DNA from: Psychroserpens sp. NJDZ02
GTDB taxonomy: Bacteria; Bacteroidota; Bacteroidia; Flavobacteriales; Flavobacteriaceae
Assembly (NCBI RefSeq): GCF_004843725.1
Contig: NZ_CP039451.1
Location: forward strand, 1,920,501 to 1,984,500
Length of the DNA stretch: 64,000 bases
Reading direction: 5' to 3'
The position numbers and the translations under genes were made by a program. Below, one piece after another: positions 28,238 through 36,495 of the stretch. A model generated the notes under the pieces. The model had not been told where the DNA came from and ran no database searches. It saw only the letters and a list, made by a program, of their open reading frames with translations. Every line of letters starts with the position of its first letter. Position 1 is the stretch's first letter.

Positions 28238-28268
28238 AAGCCTGCTATTTATAGCGGGCTTTTTTTTA
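28238..28268 (+). terminator. Rho-independent terminator
   Basis: AAGCCTGCT ATTTAT AGCGGGCTT followed by eight or more T. It closes the OmpA/lipoprotein unit and is homologous to the hairpin at 25069. Confidence 0.85.
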
Positions 28269-28393
28269 CTCTAATTAAATCTTGATTGGTTCTATAAAAA
28301 CTAGTAGTTATGTATTGCTGTAGTAAATGATTTGTTATATACATCTTTGGTTATGTATTAATAAATCTCTAATTACTTATAAGTTTTTTAGTG

Positions 28394-28422
28394 AAAAAGG
28401 TTAGCAAAGTAACCCCTTTTTT
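28394..28422. other. Hairpin in the duplication relic
   Basis: AAAAAGGTTA GCAAAG TAACCCCTTTTTT folds into a terminator-like stem with a T-run. No intact gene ends just before it, so it may be a leftover of the decayed segment. Confidence 0.4.
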
Positions 28423-28456
28423 ATACATGTATAATTAAAAAATAAGACTGTTAATT

Positions 28457-28748
28457 ATGAGAAATTATTCCTGTTTTGTGTTTGCTTCGGTATTTGTTAT
28501 AATTGTAAGTCAAAGTGATACAATGACTTTTTAGTTATAATAACAACATGCTTTATATAGCTTATATAGAAGGTTTAGGCTTGCGTTTATGATTAGATTG
28601 GAATTGGTTTTGGTGTTAATTCTGTAAAAATTCAATTACAAAGACAATATCCAATAGGTGATTTTTACGAGACATCAGGAGTGGTAGTTACTGATTTTAA
28701 TTTAGTAGATAATAATATAGCTAGACTATTTTTTTTGTGTTTGGTTAA
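28457..28748 (+). pseudogene. Decayed 5' copy of the OmpA-family gene
   Basis: It aligns with the first ~330 bases of the gene at 25263. The ATG and a signal-peptide-like start survive (28457), followed by a stop after about 25 codons. Clear matching stretches are TTAGTTATAATAACAACATG against AAGTTATAACAGTAATACAC, TTAGATTGGAATTGGTTTTG against TTATTGGAATTGGTTTGGAG, and ACTGATTTTAATTTAGTAGA against AGTGATTTTAATCTTACCGA. Frame is broken several times and nothing beyond the N-terminal barrel region remains. Confidence 0.82.
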
Positions 28749-28809
28749 ATTTTTAATTTAATAGTTTGTTTATCTAGTCATTGCAATTGTGGTTTTTTTG
28801 AAAACGCAT

Positions 28810-28845
28810 AAATTCCTGTCTGGCGTAATCGCAGACAGGAATTTT
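28810..28845. terminator. Bidirectional terminator
   Basis: Stem AAATTCCTGTCTG / CAGACAGGAATTT with a nine-base loop and a T-run on the plus strand. It most likely ends the leftward operon whose last gene is at 28870. Confidence 0.85.
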
Positions 28846-28869
28846 TAGATCAACTTAAAATTTGATGTT

Positions 28870-29259
28870 TTACTGTACAGTTAATGTGTACTGTGGTGTT
28901 TTGTTTAATGGGCAAAAATAGGTATACTCTCCTTTTGCTAATGTTGTAGCGCTAGATGTTTGTGTTTCTCCATCCTTAACAACACTAGTTACATAAGCTG
29001 TTTTAATGTGATTTTCTGGATTAGAAGCATCAGCACCTTTTTTGATTAGTACAAAGCCAACATCTGTTCCAACAGCGTTATTTGCTATTTCAAAAATATA
29101 AGTACCTTCACTTATCGTTACTCCTTTTTGAGTAAACTCACCTGTAGTTTGCTCTAATGCTACTGTTTTTACAGCATCATGTTTCATCATTTTGTCTTGT
29201 GCATTAACAGATACTAAAAGTGTTAATGTCAATACTAAAGTTGCGATTAATTTTTTCAT
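28870..29259 (-). CDS. Exported cupredoxin-like small protein
   Basis: The 129-residue protein has a signal peptide (LIATLVLTLTLLVSVNA) and a single beta-rich domain that looks like a cupredoxin fold (ISEGTYIFEIANNAVG near the start, GEYTYFCPLNKTPQYTLTV at the end). The Cys of the usual C-x-x-x-x-H-x-x-x-M copper loop is there, but the His and Met are not, so it probably does not form a type 1 copper site. It is the last gene of a leftward operon with the AhpD-like protein (28-base gap). Role unknown; a periplasmic or surface binding function is possible. Confidence 0.65.
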   Translation of the reverse strand: MKKLIATLVLTLTLLVSVNAQDKMMKHDAVKTVALEQTTGEFTQKGVTISEGTYIFEIANNAVGTDVGFVLIKKGADASNPENHIKTAYVTSVVKDGETQTSSATTLAKGEYTYFCPLNKTPQYTLTVQ

Positions 29260-29287
29260 TGTTATTTGTTTTTAAGGTTATAATTAA

Positions 29288-29836
29288 TTAAGATATTACT
29301 GTTTCTAATGGTTGTGCTACTGGAAAATCTACAGGGACTTGTGTTGTATTATGGATGTAGTTAGAGATTGTTTTGTCACCAACTAAAGCAATAACATCAA
29401 TTAAATTTCCGTGGTTATAACCAGCGTCTAAAAAGTTGTTTAAGATAGTTGCATCTGTTTTTCCTCTAGTTTCTGTAATGTTTTTAGCTAAAGCAGCTAA
29501 CGCATTAAATTTAGTGTCAAAAGAGGCTTTTCCTGCTCTTAATTCTAAAATTTGGTCGTCTGTAAAGCCATTCATCTTACCAATGGCCGTGTGTGCAGAT
29601 AAACAGTAAATACAGCTGTTTACTTCGCTTACAGCAAGATTTACTACTTCTTTTTCTTTTGCTTTTAAAGATGTTTTTGCATTTGCAAAATTTAAGTAAT
29701 TCTCTAAAGCTGTTTCGCTATTTGCATAGGTTGCGTATAAATTTGGTACAAATCCAACTGCTTTTTCTAATTGGTCAAAAATAGCTTGATTAGTTGCGTT
29801 TACTTCGTCTCTTTTAAGTGCTTTAATAGGTGTCAT
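29288..29836 (-). CDS. Carboxymuconolactone decarboxylase/AhpD-family protein
   Basis: This 182-residue all-helical protein has the redox motif Cys75-Ile-Tyr-Cys78-Leu-Ser-Ala-His82, the hallmark of the AhpD peroxidase-related branch. Family members act as alkylhydroperoxidases or related thiol-dependent enzymes in the cytosol. The N-terminal PIKALKRDEVNATNQAIFDQ and GFVPNLYATYANS blocks are typical of the uncharacterised peroxidase-related group. It follows the 55-residue gene (29863-30030) and precedes the cupredoxin-like gene. The AraC regulator gene lies just upstream, so redox- or toxicant-responsive control is plausible. Confidence 0.85.
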   Translation of the reverse strand: MTPIKALKRDEVNATNQAIFDQLEKAVGFVPNLYATYANSETALENYLNFANAKTSLKAKEKEVVNLAVSEVNSCIYCLSAHTAIGKMNGFTDDQILELRAGKASFDTKFNALAALAKNITETRGKTDATILNNFLDAGYNHGNLIDVIALVGDKTISNYIHNTTQVPVDFPVAQPLETVIS

Positions 29837-29862
29837 AATTTTATGTTTTTAATGTTGTGTTT

Positions 29863-30030
29863 TTATATAATTGAATTGTCAATAATTCCTTTGTCGATTT
29901 CTGCGTCACAATAGTAATCGTGTAATTGTTTATGCTCACAATGTTCTTGTGGGTTGATGGATTTGGTTAGCTTTCTTTTTGCTTTTGTAAAGATTTCAAT
30001 TAAATTGAATATAGATATGGTCGTTTTCAT
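29863..30030 (-). CDS. Small uncharacterised 55-residue protein
   Basis: This short frame starts with ATG (MKTTISIFNLIEIFTKAKRK) and ends HDYYCDAEIDKGIIDNSII. It has two Cys residues and one CEHKQLHDYYC segment whose Cys/His spacing could bind a metal. It stands 26 bases upstream of the AhpD-like gene on the same strand and downstream of a CATCTTTG promoter-like element, which supports real expression. I do not recognise a family; it is called on position, composition and start context. Confidence 0.5.
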   Translation of the reverse strand: MKTTISIFNLIEIFTKAKRKLTKSINPQEHCEHKQLHDYYCDAEIDKGIIDNSII

Positions 30031-30056
30031 AATGCTGTTGTTTTTATATTACAGTG

Positions 30057-30064
30057 CAAAGATG
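30057..30064 (-). promoter_or_regulatory. Putative -7 element for the AhpD operon
   Basis: On the minus strand CATCTTTGCAC differs from TAnnTTTG by one base and lies 27 bases before the ATG at 30030. No convincing -33 box is seen. The AraC gene is directly upstream on the same strand, so the regulator may act here. Confidence 0.4.
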
Positions 30065-30163
30065 CGACGCGAAAGCGGGTTTTAAAACGACGATATTACC
30101 TTAGTAGTTGTCGATTTTTCCCAAATTGTATTTTTATGAAGACATTGTGCCTTTAAATAGAGC

Positions 30164-30991
30164 TTATAAACCCTTTTTAAAATCAGAAAGGGTAATGCTA
30201 GTTTGTTTTTTAAATAATCTGCTTAAGTGTGAAGCATCCTCAAAACCAATATCGTAAGCAATTTGCTTAGCAGTTTTATCAGTATACATTAATTGGCGTT
30301 TGGTTTCTAATACCAAACGTTCATGAATAATTTTTAAAGGGCTTTGTCCTGATTTAGCAAAGCTATTAGATAGTGTTTTTGGAGACTTAAATAATTTTTC
30401 TGCGTAAAAACTAACTTGATGGGCTTCTTTAAAATGGGTTTCTACTAATAAGTTATACTGTCTTAATGTTTCGTCTGTAGCTTTGGTAAGTATTGAAGTA
30501 GGTGTTTCGTTTTTTAGTAAACGTGTCGTTTTAATTATAAAGCGTGCTAATAACATTCTAAGCATTTCGGCCTGAATAGTATCTTCTGTTTCGATTTCAT
30601 CTAAAAACATATCATGAAGTACATTAAATTTATGCTGTTCATTTTCATTTAAAGAAATCACGGGAATAGTATCATTTCCAAAAAATAAAACACCAGCACA
30701 ACCCACCTCTTTGTCGTGGTCTTTTATGCAATAAAATTCTTGATTGAATTGATAGATTACGCTATCATCCCCATCGATAAATTTAAAATTCTGTATAGGG
30801 GTTAAGGATAAAATTTGATGCGGTTTTAAAACCAGGGGGACACCATCTACTTCTGCAGTAATGGTATTACTACCAGTAAGAATAAAGGTGTAAAGTCCAA
30901 TTTGTTTTGAGGTTGTAAACTGTTTTAAAAGACTTTGGTCAGAAATTTTTAATGTTCCATTGGTAGAAAACTCTGTAAATGTTTTTAGCAT
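30164..30991 (-). CDS. AraC-family transcriptional regulator
   Basis: This 275-residue DNA-binding protein has an N-terminal cupin-like sensing half (LYTFILTGSNTITAEVDGVP) and a C-terminal double helix-turn-helix of the AraC/XylS type: YAEKLFKSPKTLSNSFAKSG as the first and AKQIAYDIGFEDASHLSRLF as the second, ending KKQTSITLSDFKKGL. It is encoded directly upstream of, and on the same strand as, the small protein/AhpD/cupredoxin-like operon, which is its most likely target. The ligand cannot be told from the sequence. Confidence 0.9.
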   Translation of the reverse strand: MLKTFTEFSTNGTLKISDQSLLKQFTTSKQIGLYTFILTGSNTITAEVDGVPLVLKPHQILSLTPIQNFKFIDGDDSVIYQFNQEFYCIKDHDKEVGCAGVLFFGNDTIPVISLNENEQHKFNVLHDMFLDEIETEDTIQAEMLRMLLARFIIKTTRLLKNETPTSILTKATDETLRQYNLLVETHFKEAHQVSFYAEKLFKSPKTLSNSFAKSGQSPLKIIHERLVLETKRQLMYTDKTAKQIAYDIGFEDASHLSRLFKKQTSITLSDFKKGL

Positions 30992-31026
30992 AAGTATATA
31001 GTCTGATAAACGGGGGTTACATTACA

Positions 31027-31932
31027 TTAAAAATAAATTTCTTGCGCCAATCTAAACGTATTGGCATGCGCTTCTACAATGGTTTTAATGTCTGGACTGT
31101 AACCGCCACCCATACTACACATAACTGGTATGTTGTTAGATTTACAAGTTTCTAAAACAAATTGATCGCGTGCTTGGCAGCCTGTAACCGTGAGTCCTAA
31201 TTTGCCTAATTTATCTGAAGCAATCACGTCTACACCACATAAATAATAGATAAAGTCGGGTTGGAAGTTTGTAATAAGTTTGGGTAATGTGTCATGCAAA
31301 ATAGAAAGGTATTCCGTGTCTCCAACATTGTTTTCTAAAGGAATATCCAAATCGCTTTGTTCTTTTTTAAACGGATAATTATGTTTGCCATGCATAGAAA
31401 ACGTGAACACAGTTGGGGCATTTTTAAAAATTTCGGCAGTCCCGTTACCTTGATGTACGTCTAAATCTATTATTAAAATACGTTTTGCTAATCCTTTTTT
31501 TTGAAGAAATCGCGCCCCAATTGCTTGGTCATTTAACATGCAAAAGGCTTCGCCACGATTAGTATACGCATGATGTGTTCCGCCAGCAATATTCATTGCG
31601 ATACCATGTTTTAGGGCAAATTCACTTGCTTTTATGGTGCCATCTGCAATAATAATTTCACGTTCAATTAAAACTTCACTTAACGGAAAGCCTATTTTAC
31701 GTGCAGCACGCGTATCCAATGTAATATTAAGTAAGTCGTAAAAATACTCAGGATCGTGTACTGCTAATATTGGCGCTTCGTTTAGCATTCTATTAGGTTC
31801 AAAAAAATTAGCCTCAGTACAAGTGCCTTCATGGATTAATTGAGCAGGAAGTAATTCGTATTTTAACATCGGAAAACGATGTCCTTCAGGTAATGGATGG
31901 CAGTAAATAGGGTGATAAGCTATTTTAAGCAT
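31027..31932 (-). CDS. Histone deacetylase-superfamily amidohydrolase
   Basis: This zinc-dependent deacetylase-fold enzyme has 301 residues. The class signatures are intact: His-His pair in AGGTHHAYTNRGEAFC (His120-His121), zinc ligands in IIDLDVHQGNGTAEIF (Asp158, His160), FSMHGKHNYPF, and the third ligand Asp in CGVDVIASDKLG, followed by GGGYSPD. Bacterial relatives include acetoin-utilisation protein AcuC and acetylpolyamine amidohydrolases; which substrate this one takes is unknown. It lies just upstream of the AraC gene on the same strand, 35 bases apart, so the two could be co-transcribed. Confidence 0.9.
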   Translation of the reverse strand: MLKIAYHPIYCHPLPEGHRFPMLKYELLPAQLIHEGTCTEANFFEPNRMLNEAPILAVHDPEYFYDLLNITLDTRAARKIGFPLSEVLIEREIIIADGTIKASEFALKHGIAMNIAGGTHHAYTNRGEAFCMLNDQAIGARFLQKKGLAKRILIIDLDVHQGNGTAEIFKNAPTVFTFSMHGKHNYPFKKEQSDLDIPLENNVGDTEYLSILHDTLPKLITNFQPDFIYYLCGVDVIASDKLGKLGLTVTGCQARDQFVLETCKSNNIPVMCSMGGGYSPDIKTIVEAHANTFRLAQEIYF

Positions 31933-32033
31933 AGGTGAATTGACAGTTTAATTCTTAAATTTAAGGTTTAGTAAGGTCAAAAAAAAATTAAGCGCGTTTT
32001 TAAAATTTAGTATCTTCTTAACAATTTATCATA

Positions 32034-32041
32034 TACCTTTG
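32034..32041 (+). promoter_or_regulatory. Putative -7 element TACCTTTG
   Basis: A perfect TAnnTTTG match lies 21 bases upstream of the ATG at 32063. The -33 region is AT-rich without a clear TTG at proper spacing. Confidence 0.5.
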
Positions 32042-32062
32042 TACTTTAAATTAAAGTATAAC

Positions 32063-32407
32063 ATGGCAAGACTTAACTTTTTAGTTATTTCTCTTTTAAT
32101 AGGGTTGTCTACCTGCTTCACTTCTGAAGTTGAGGTCGCTTCAGTCGTGCAAAATGCTTTTCCGCAACATTCAGTACAAGCTAGTGCAGCCTTACATTCT
32201 CAAGGTATAATTGTAAATTCTCAAATTGATCTTACAGTTAACGTACAGCCAGAAGGCAGTATTACTTTTTTTAAGCAATTCGCTTTTGTAAATGCAGTTA
32301 GTAAAGAGCAACAAGAAAATTTCTTGGTGTATCAAAAAACTAATACGTCTATAGATGTTGGATTGTCTAAAACACAGATTATTTACCCTTTTCATTGGTT
32401 TACATAA
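32063..32407 (+). CDS. Small hypothetical exported protein
   Basis: The ATG at 32063 gives 115 codons and a signal peptide-like start (RLNFLVISLLIGLSTCFT); the longer upstream frame would begin with a non-ATG codon inside the promoter. The mature part has no domain I recognise; it contains SQGIIVNSQIDLTVNVQPEG and ends in a Trp-Phe-Thr. Possibly periplasmic. The gene stands alone between the HDAC-like gene and the next small protein. Confidence 0.55.
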   Translation: MARLNFLVISLLIGLSTCFTSEVEVASVVQNAFPQHSVQASAALHSQGIIVNSQIDLTVNVQPEGSITFFKQFAFVNAVSKEQQENFLVYQKTNTSIDVGLSKTQIIYPFHWFT

Positions 32408-32500
32408 GCGCAATACGTTTTTATTAACTATTGCAATACATGTCTTTTCCGTAAAGATAATGTGTTGATTTCTTATACATTAAATCAAAATATTAAAACA

Positions 32501-33001
32501 ATGAAAATTTCATTCACACTACTAGCTATACTAGTAACATTAAGCGTATTCGTCCCTTTTTTTATATTCATCTTTAAAGGTTTAAATAACACTACAAAAA
32601 TAAAGCATAAAGCCGAAAGCTTATTAAAGCCTAATGGGTTTAAGTACAATCTAAAAGAGGTTTGGAACAATAAATTTATCGGTTTAACCGAAGATAAAAA
32701 AGTACTATCCTATATTGCTTTTAAGGAAGAAGAAAACCAAGTGTTTAATTTAGAACTGTCTGAAATCAAGTCATGCGAAGTCATTTCTGACTATAAAAAA
32801 GACATAGATAAAGTGACTAGATTAAAACATTTGGATTTAAAAATCTCTTTTCATACCTCAAATAAAGAGGCGGTGGTTATCAGTTTTTTTGATACAGATG
32901 AAGCCTTTACAGAAGATTATGAAACACGAAGAATAGAAAATTGGAAAGACATTATTGATAATAACTTAAATGTTACAATCAAGGCTAAAATGGCATCATA
33001 A
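32501..33001 (+). CDS. Hypothetical protein with one N-terminal membrane helix
   Basis: I chose ATG 32501 over the GTG at 32462, as it gives a clean membrane anchor (SFTLLAILVTLSVFVPFFIF) at the N-terminus and a 166-residue protein. The remainder is a charged alpha/beta domain (KVLSYIAFKEEENQVFNLEL) without a named family that I can recognise. A single anchor with a cytosolic or periplasmic domain is likely. It is followed by a strong bidirectional terminator. Confidence 0.6.
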   Translation: MKISFTLLAILVTLSVFVPFFIFIFKGLNNTTKIKHKAESLLKPNGFKYNLKEVWNNKFIGLTEDKKVLSYIAFKEEENQVFNLELSEIKSCEVISDYKKDIDKVTRLKHLDLKISFHTSNKEAVVISFFDTDEAFTEDYETRRIENWKDIIDNNLNVTIKAKMAS

Positions 33002-33018
33002 TCTTATAAAATTAACAG

Positions 33019-33062
33019 TAAAAAAAGCATCAACCTATTATTTAGATTGATGCTTTTTTTTA
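33019..33062. terminator. Bidirectional terminator
   Basis: AAAAAAGCATCAA / TTGATGCTTTTTTTT hairpin between the convergent small gene (+) and tex (-). Confidence 0.88.
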
Positions 33063-35177
33063 TTTGTTTAGTTTTAATTGGATACGCTTTCGCGGAACAT
33101 CAACTTCTAAAACCTTAACAATAACCTGTTGGTGTAAATGCACATGTTCGTTAACATCTTTTACAAAACTATCGGATAAGTTAGAGACGTGTATTAAGCC
33201 ACTTTCTTTAATTCCGACGTCCACAAAACATCCAAAATTAGTAATGTTATTGACTATACCGGGTAATAATTGCCCCGCAACCAAGTCGTTTATTGTTTTA
33301 ATATTTTGATTAAAAGTAAAGACTTTAGCTTCTTCTCTAATATCTAAGCCTGGCTTTTCAAGTTCTTTAATAATATCTTCTAAGGTTAGTAAACCAACAG
33401 TATCCGTACAGTATTTTTTTAAATCTATTTTTTTAAGCAACTCTTGATTACCAATCAAATCATTTAAAGTGACGTTTAAATCTTTAGCCATTTTCTCGAC
33501 TATATTATAACTTTCAGGATGTACTGCCGAGTCGTCTAACGGGTTTTTAGCCTCTCTAATTCTTAAAAATGCAGCGCCTTGTTCAAAAGCTTTTCCGCCT
33601 AAACGGGGTACTTTTTTTATCGCATTTCTACTAGTGAAAACACCGTTTTCGTTTCTGTAATTAAAAATGTTTTCGGCTAATTTTGGACCTATTCCAGAGA
33701 CATAGCTTAATAACGATGTACTTGCTGTATTAATATTGACACCAACACTATTTACACAATTTTCAACTACGACATCTAGTTCTTTCTGTAGTTTGGCTTG
33801 GTCCACATCATGTTGGTATTGTCCAACACCGATGGATTTAGCGTCAATCTTTACTAGTTCGGCTAAAGGATCTTGTAGACGTCGTCCAATAGAAACACTT
33901 CCTCTAACGGTGACATCGTAATTAGGAAATTCGTCTCTCGCAATTTTTGAAGCCGAGTAAATACTTGCTCCAGCCTCGCTAACCACAAAGACTTGTATGT
34001 CATTTTTAAATTTAATTTTTTTAACCAACGCTTCCGTTTCTCTGGATGCTGTCCCGTTTCCTATGGCGATAGCTTCAATATTGTAGGTTTCCGTTAAAGT
34101 CGATAGTTTGTTCATAGCACCAATACTATCACTTTTTGGAGGATGCGGATAGATATTTTCGTTATGCAGTAAAACCCCTTGCGCATCTAAGCAAACCACT
34201 TTACAACCTGATCTAAAACCAGGATCAATTGCAAGTACTCGTTTTTCGCCTAAAGGCGAACCTAATAATAGTTGTTTTAAGTTTTTTGCAAATACAGAAA
34301 TAGCAGATGTATCAGCCTTCTCTTTCGCTTTTTGTAACGCTTCATTGCTTAAAGACGGGAATAATAGTCGTTTGTACGCGTCGCTAATGCCTAACTCAAT
34401 CTGATCTGCGCAGGCGTTTTCGCTTTTAATAATACGTCTATCAATGTTTTCTAACGCCTTTATTTTATCTATTTCAATTTTAACACGAATAAAACCTTCT
34501 TTTTCAGCTCTTAAAATGGCTAATAATCTATGAGATGGAATGCGACTTAACGCTTCTTCCCATTCAAAATAATCTCTGAATTTTTGAGCATTTTCATCCT
34601 CTTTTTTTGTTTTTACCACTTTCGTGGAAATCATAGCATGACGCTCCAGTTGATTACGTAAATTATTCCGTATATCTGTGCGCTCGTTGATCCATTCTGC
34701 AATAATATGTCTAGCACCTTCTAAAGCATCATCAACAGTTTTAATGTCGTTTTTGACGTATTTAAATGCGATAGATTCGACATCATTTGCATTTTGAGAC
34801 ATGATGATTTTTGCTAAAGGTTCTAATCCATTTTTACGAGCCGTTTCCGCTTTAGTTTTTCTGCTTTTCTTAAATGGTAAATATAAATCTTCAAGCGTCG
34901 TTAAATCTTTACATGCATTAACCTTTGTTTTTAAATCTACGGTTAAAACATCTTGCTCTTCAAGAGCTTTTAATATTGCTTTTTTTCGTTTTTCTAACGC
35001 TTCAAATTCGTCTTTATATTTTACAATGTCTCCAATTTGAACTTCATCTAAGTTGCCAGTTGCCTCTTTTCTATATCTTGAAATAAACGGAATAGTCGCA
35101 TCTTGATTTAGTAAATCAATGGTGTTTTTTACTGATTTTTCGGGTAGATTGGTTTTGGAAATTATGTATTTTAACAT
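33060..35177 (-). CDS. tex: Tex-family RNA-binding transcription accessory protein
   Basis: Tex is a nucleic-acid-binding protein linked to transcription, and it is conserved in most bacteria. The 705-residue protein has the standard order: helical N-terminal Tex domain (IPFISRYRKEATGNLDEVQI), a YqgF/RNase H-like domain (VLAIDPGFRSGCKVVCLDAQ), helix-hairpin-helix motifs (SLLSYVSGIGPKLAENIFNY, RLGGKAFEQGAAFLRI) and a C-terminal S1 RNA-binding domain (GIVNNITNFGCFVDVGIKES). The length matches the family. It is preceded on the same strand by the OmpA lipoprotein gene but separated from it by a terminator, so it has its own transcript. Confidence 0.95.
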   Translation of the reverse strand: MLKYIISKTNLPEKSVKNTIDLLNQDATIPFISRYRKEATGNLDEVQIGDIVKYKDEFEALEKRKKAILKALEEQDVLTVDLKTKVNACKDLTTLEDLYLPFKKSRKTKAETARKNGLEPLAKIIMSQNANDVESIAFKYVKNDIKTVDDALEGARHIIAEWINERTDIRNNLRNQLERHAMISTKVVKTKKEDENAQKFRDYFEWEEALSRIPSHRLLAILRAEKEGFIRVKIEIDKIKALENIDRRIIKSENACADQIELGISDAYKRLLFPSLSNEALQKAKEKADTSAISVFAKNLKQLLLGSPLGEKRVLAIDPGFRSGCKVVCLDAQGVLLHNENIYPHPPKSDSIGAMNKLSTLTETYNIEAIAIGNGTASRETEALVKKIKFKNDIQVFVVSEAGASIYSASKIARDEFPNYDVTVRGSVSIGRRLQDPLAELVKIDAKSIGVGQYQHDVDQAKLQKELDVVVENCVNSVGVNINTASTSLLSYVSGIGPKLAENIFNYRNENGVFTSRNAIKKVPRLGGKAFEQGAAFLRIREAKNPLDDSAVHPESYNIVEKMAKDLNVTLNDLIGNQELLKKIDLKKYCTDTVGLLTLEDIIKELEKPGLDIREEAKVFTFNQNIKTINDLVAGQLLPGIVNNITNFGCFVDVGIKESGLIHVSNLSDSFVKDVNEHVHLHQQVIVKVLEVDVPRKRIQLKLNK

Positions 35178-35225
35178 GTTTTGACAGTGTCTTTAATTGG
35201 TGATAAGAATGCTATAGTTATAAGC

Positions 35226-35261
35226 ATAAAAAAGACCTTATTAAGTATTTTAATAAGGTCT
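35226..35261 (-). terminator. Terminator after the OmpA lipoprotein gene
   Basis: On the minus strand AGACCTTATTAA / TTAATAAGGTCT form a hairpin followed by a T-run. Confidence 0.85.
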
Positions 35262-35311
35262 CGTAATATATTTAACTCTGCGTAATTTTCCGAATAAATT
35301 TGAAATTAAAT

Positions 35312-36019
35312 CTAGTTTTCTCCAGATTGTGCTTTAGCATCGTTAATCATTTTCTCATTTGGTAAAATAGCCACATTTACACGTCTGTTTTTTGCTCTGC
35401 CTTCAGCTGTTGTGTTATCGTACATTGGTTGTGTTTCTCCAAACCAGTTGGTTGTAAAACGACTACTACTCAGTCCTTGATTGGTCAAGTAATTAGTAAC
35501 CGCATTGGCTCTGTTTTTAGATAATACCAGGTTGTTTTCTTCACTACCAACACTGTCTGTATGACCAACAACTAATATGTTAGTATCTGGGTATTCTTTG
35601 AAAACACCAACAAGTTTATTTAATGATTCTTGTGACTTTGCATTGACACCATATTTTGCAGTATCAAAATAAACACCACTATTTTCGTCAAAAGTAATTA
35701 CAATACCTTCGTCAACACGCTCTACAACCGCTCCAGGTATTTCTTCCTCAATTTGTTGTGCTTGCTTGTCCATTTTGTTTCCAATTAAGACTCCGGCACC
35801 TCCACCAACAACACCTCCAATGACAGCTCCAAGTTCTCCGTTACCACCTTTTCCAATGTTGTTACCAATTATAGCACCTAGAAGAGCGCCTCCTGTAGCG
35901 CCGATAACACCACCTTTTTGTTTGTTATTGGCATTTTTTACACTGCTACAACTTGTAAAACTTATAGTTATTATTAGTGTTAATGCTGTGATTGATATTT
36001 TATTAAATATAGTTTTCAT
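35312..36019 (-). CDS. OmpA-family lipoprotein with glycine-zipper region
   Basis: The 235-residue lipoprotein has a signal peptide with lipobox (ITISFTSC, Cys24), then a Gly-rich zipper segment (about 38-82, GATGGALLGAIIGNNIGKGG) and a C-terminal OmpA domain (about 105-220) with the peptidoglycan-binding motif NILVVGHTDSVGSEENN and KNRANAVTNYL. It resembles YiaD/Pal-type proteins that tie the outer membrane to peptidoglycan. It lies five bases downstream of the lipocalin-like gene and is co-transcribed with it. Confidence 0.9.
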   Translation of the reverse strand: MKTIFNKISITALTLIITISFTSCSSVKNANNKQKGGVIGATGGALLGAIIGNNIGKGGNGELGAVIGGVVGGGAGVLIGNKMDKQAQQIEEEIPGAVVERVDEGIVITFDENSGVYFDTAKYGVNAKSQESLNKLVGVFKEYPDTNILVVGHTDSVGSEENNLVLSKNRANAVTNYLTNQGLSSSRFTTNWFGETQPMYDNTTAEGRAKNRRVNVAILPNEKMINDAKAQSGEN

Positions 36020-36024
36020 AGTTT

Positions 36025-36495
36025 TTATAATTTTATAAAGTTCATGTTAATTGTAAAAGGTTTTTCATCCACGGTTAGTGTTTGTTCCCATTTCATGTTA
36101 GTTTCAGAAAGTTGAGCTAATGTTAGTCTAAAACCTTGATTTGTTTCGCTGTTACCTTTGGCGTCTGTTGGTTTTAAAAGGAAATTATATAATCCTGTAT
36201 TAGGGTCTATTTCCTGAATGGTGAAATTAAAGTTTCTTTCCCCTGTATTGCAATTGGAATCATTAATGGTGTATACACCAGAATTATTATTTGGAATAAA
36301 TTTCCAAGTACTTTGCTCAAAGCAGGTTTTTGAGACATCATTAAAAAGGGATACTTTATAAGTTCCAGCTTCGCTATAACTTATTGAGTTTATCACCCAT
36401 TCTCCTTTAATTGTTTTCTTAGATTGTTTTACTGTCTTTGAAGTACCACAACTGAATAGTAGACTTAAAAATAAAACGGTTATGACTTGTTTCAT
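36025..36495 (-). CDS. Lipocalin-like lipoprotein
   Basis: The 156-residue lipoprotein (signal ITVLFLSLLFSC, Cys16) has one beta-barrel domain with the lipocalin-like start KGEWVINSISYSEAG, the central CFEQSTWKFIPNNNSGVYTI block and a C-terminal MKWEQTLTVDEKPFTINMNF. This matches the small bacteroidetal lipocalin-like family often encoded beside OmpA genes. Ligand unknown. The five-base gap to the OmpA gene indicates an operon. Confidence 0.8.
   Translation of the reverse strand: MKQVITVLFLSLLFSCGTSKTVKQSKKTIKGEWVINSISYSEAGTYKVSLFNDVSKTCFEQSTWKFIPNNNSGVYTINDSNCNTGERNFNFTIQEIDPNTGLYNFLLKPTDAKGNSETNQGFRLTLAQLSETNMKWEQTLTVDEKPFTINMNFIKL

Larger units (their letters stand above)
28119..28869. 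other. Gene-free region with a second duplication relic
   Basis: About 750 bases without an intact gene. It contains, in order, a stretch matching the end of the 128-residue membrane protein gene (around 28190-28206), a terminator (28238-28268), AT-rich sequence with a hairpin at 28394-28422, a ruined copy of the OmpA-family gene 5' part (28457-28748), and a bidirectional terminator (28810-28845). Confidence 0.75.
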
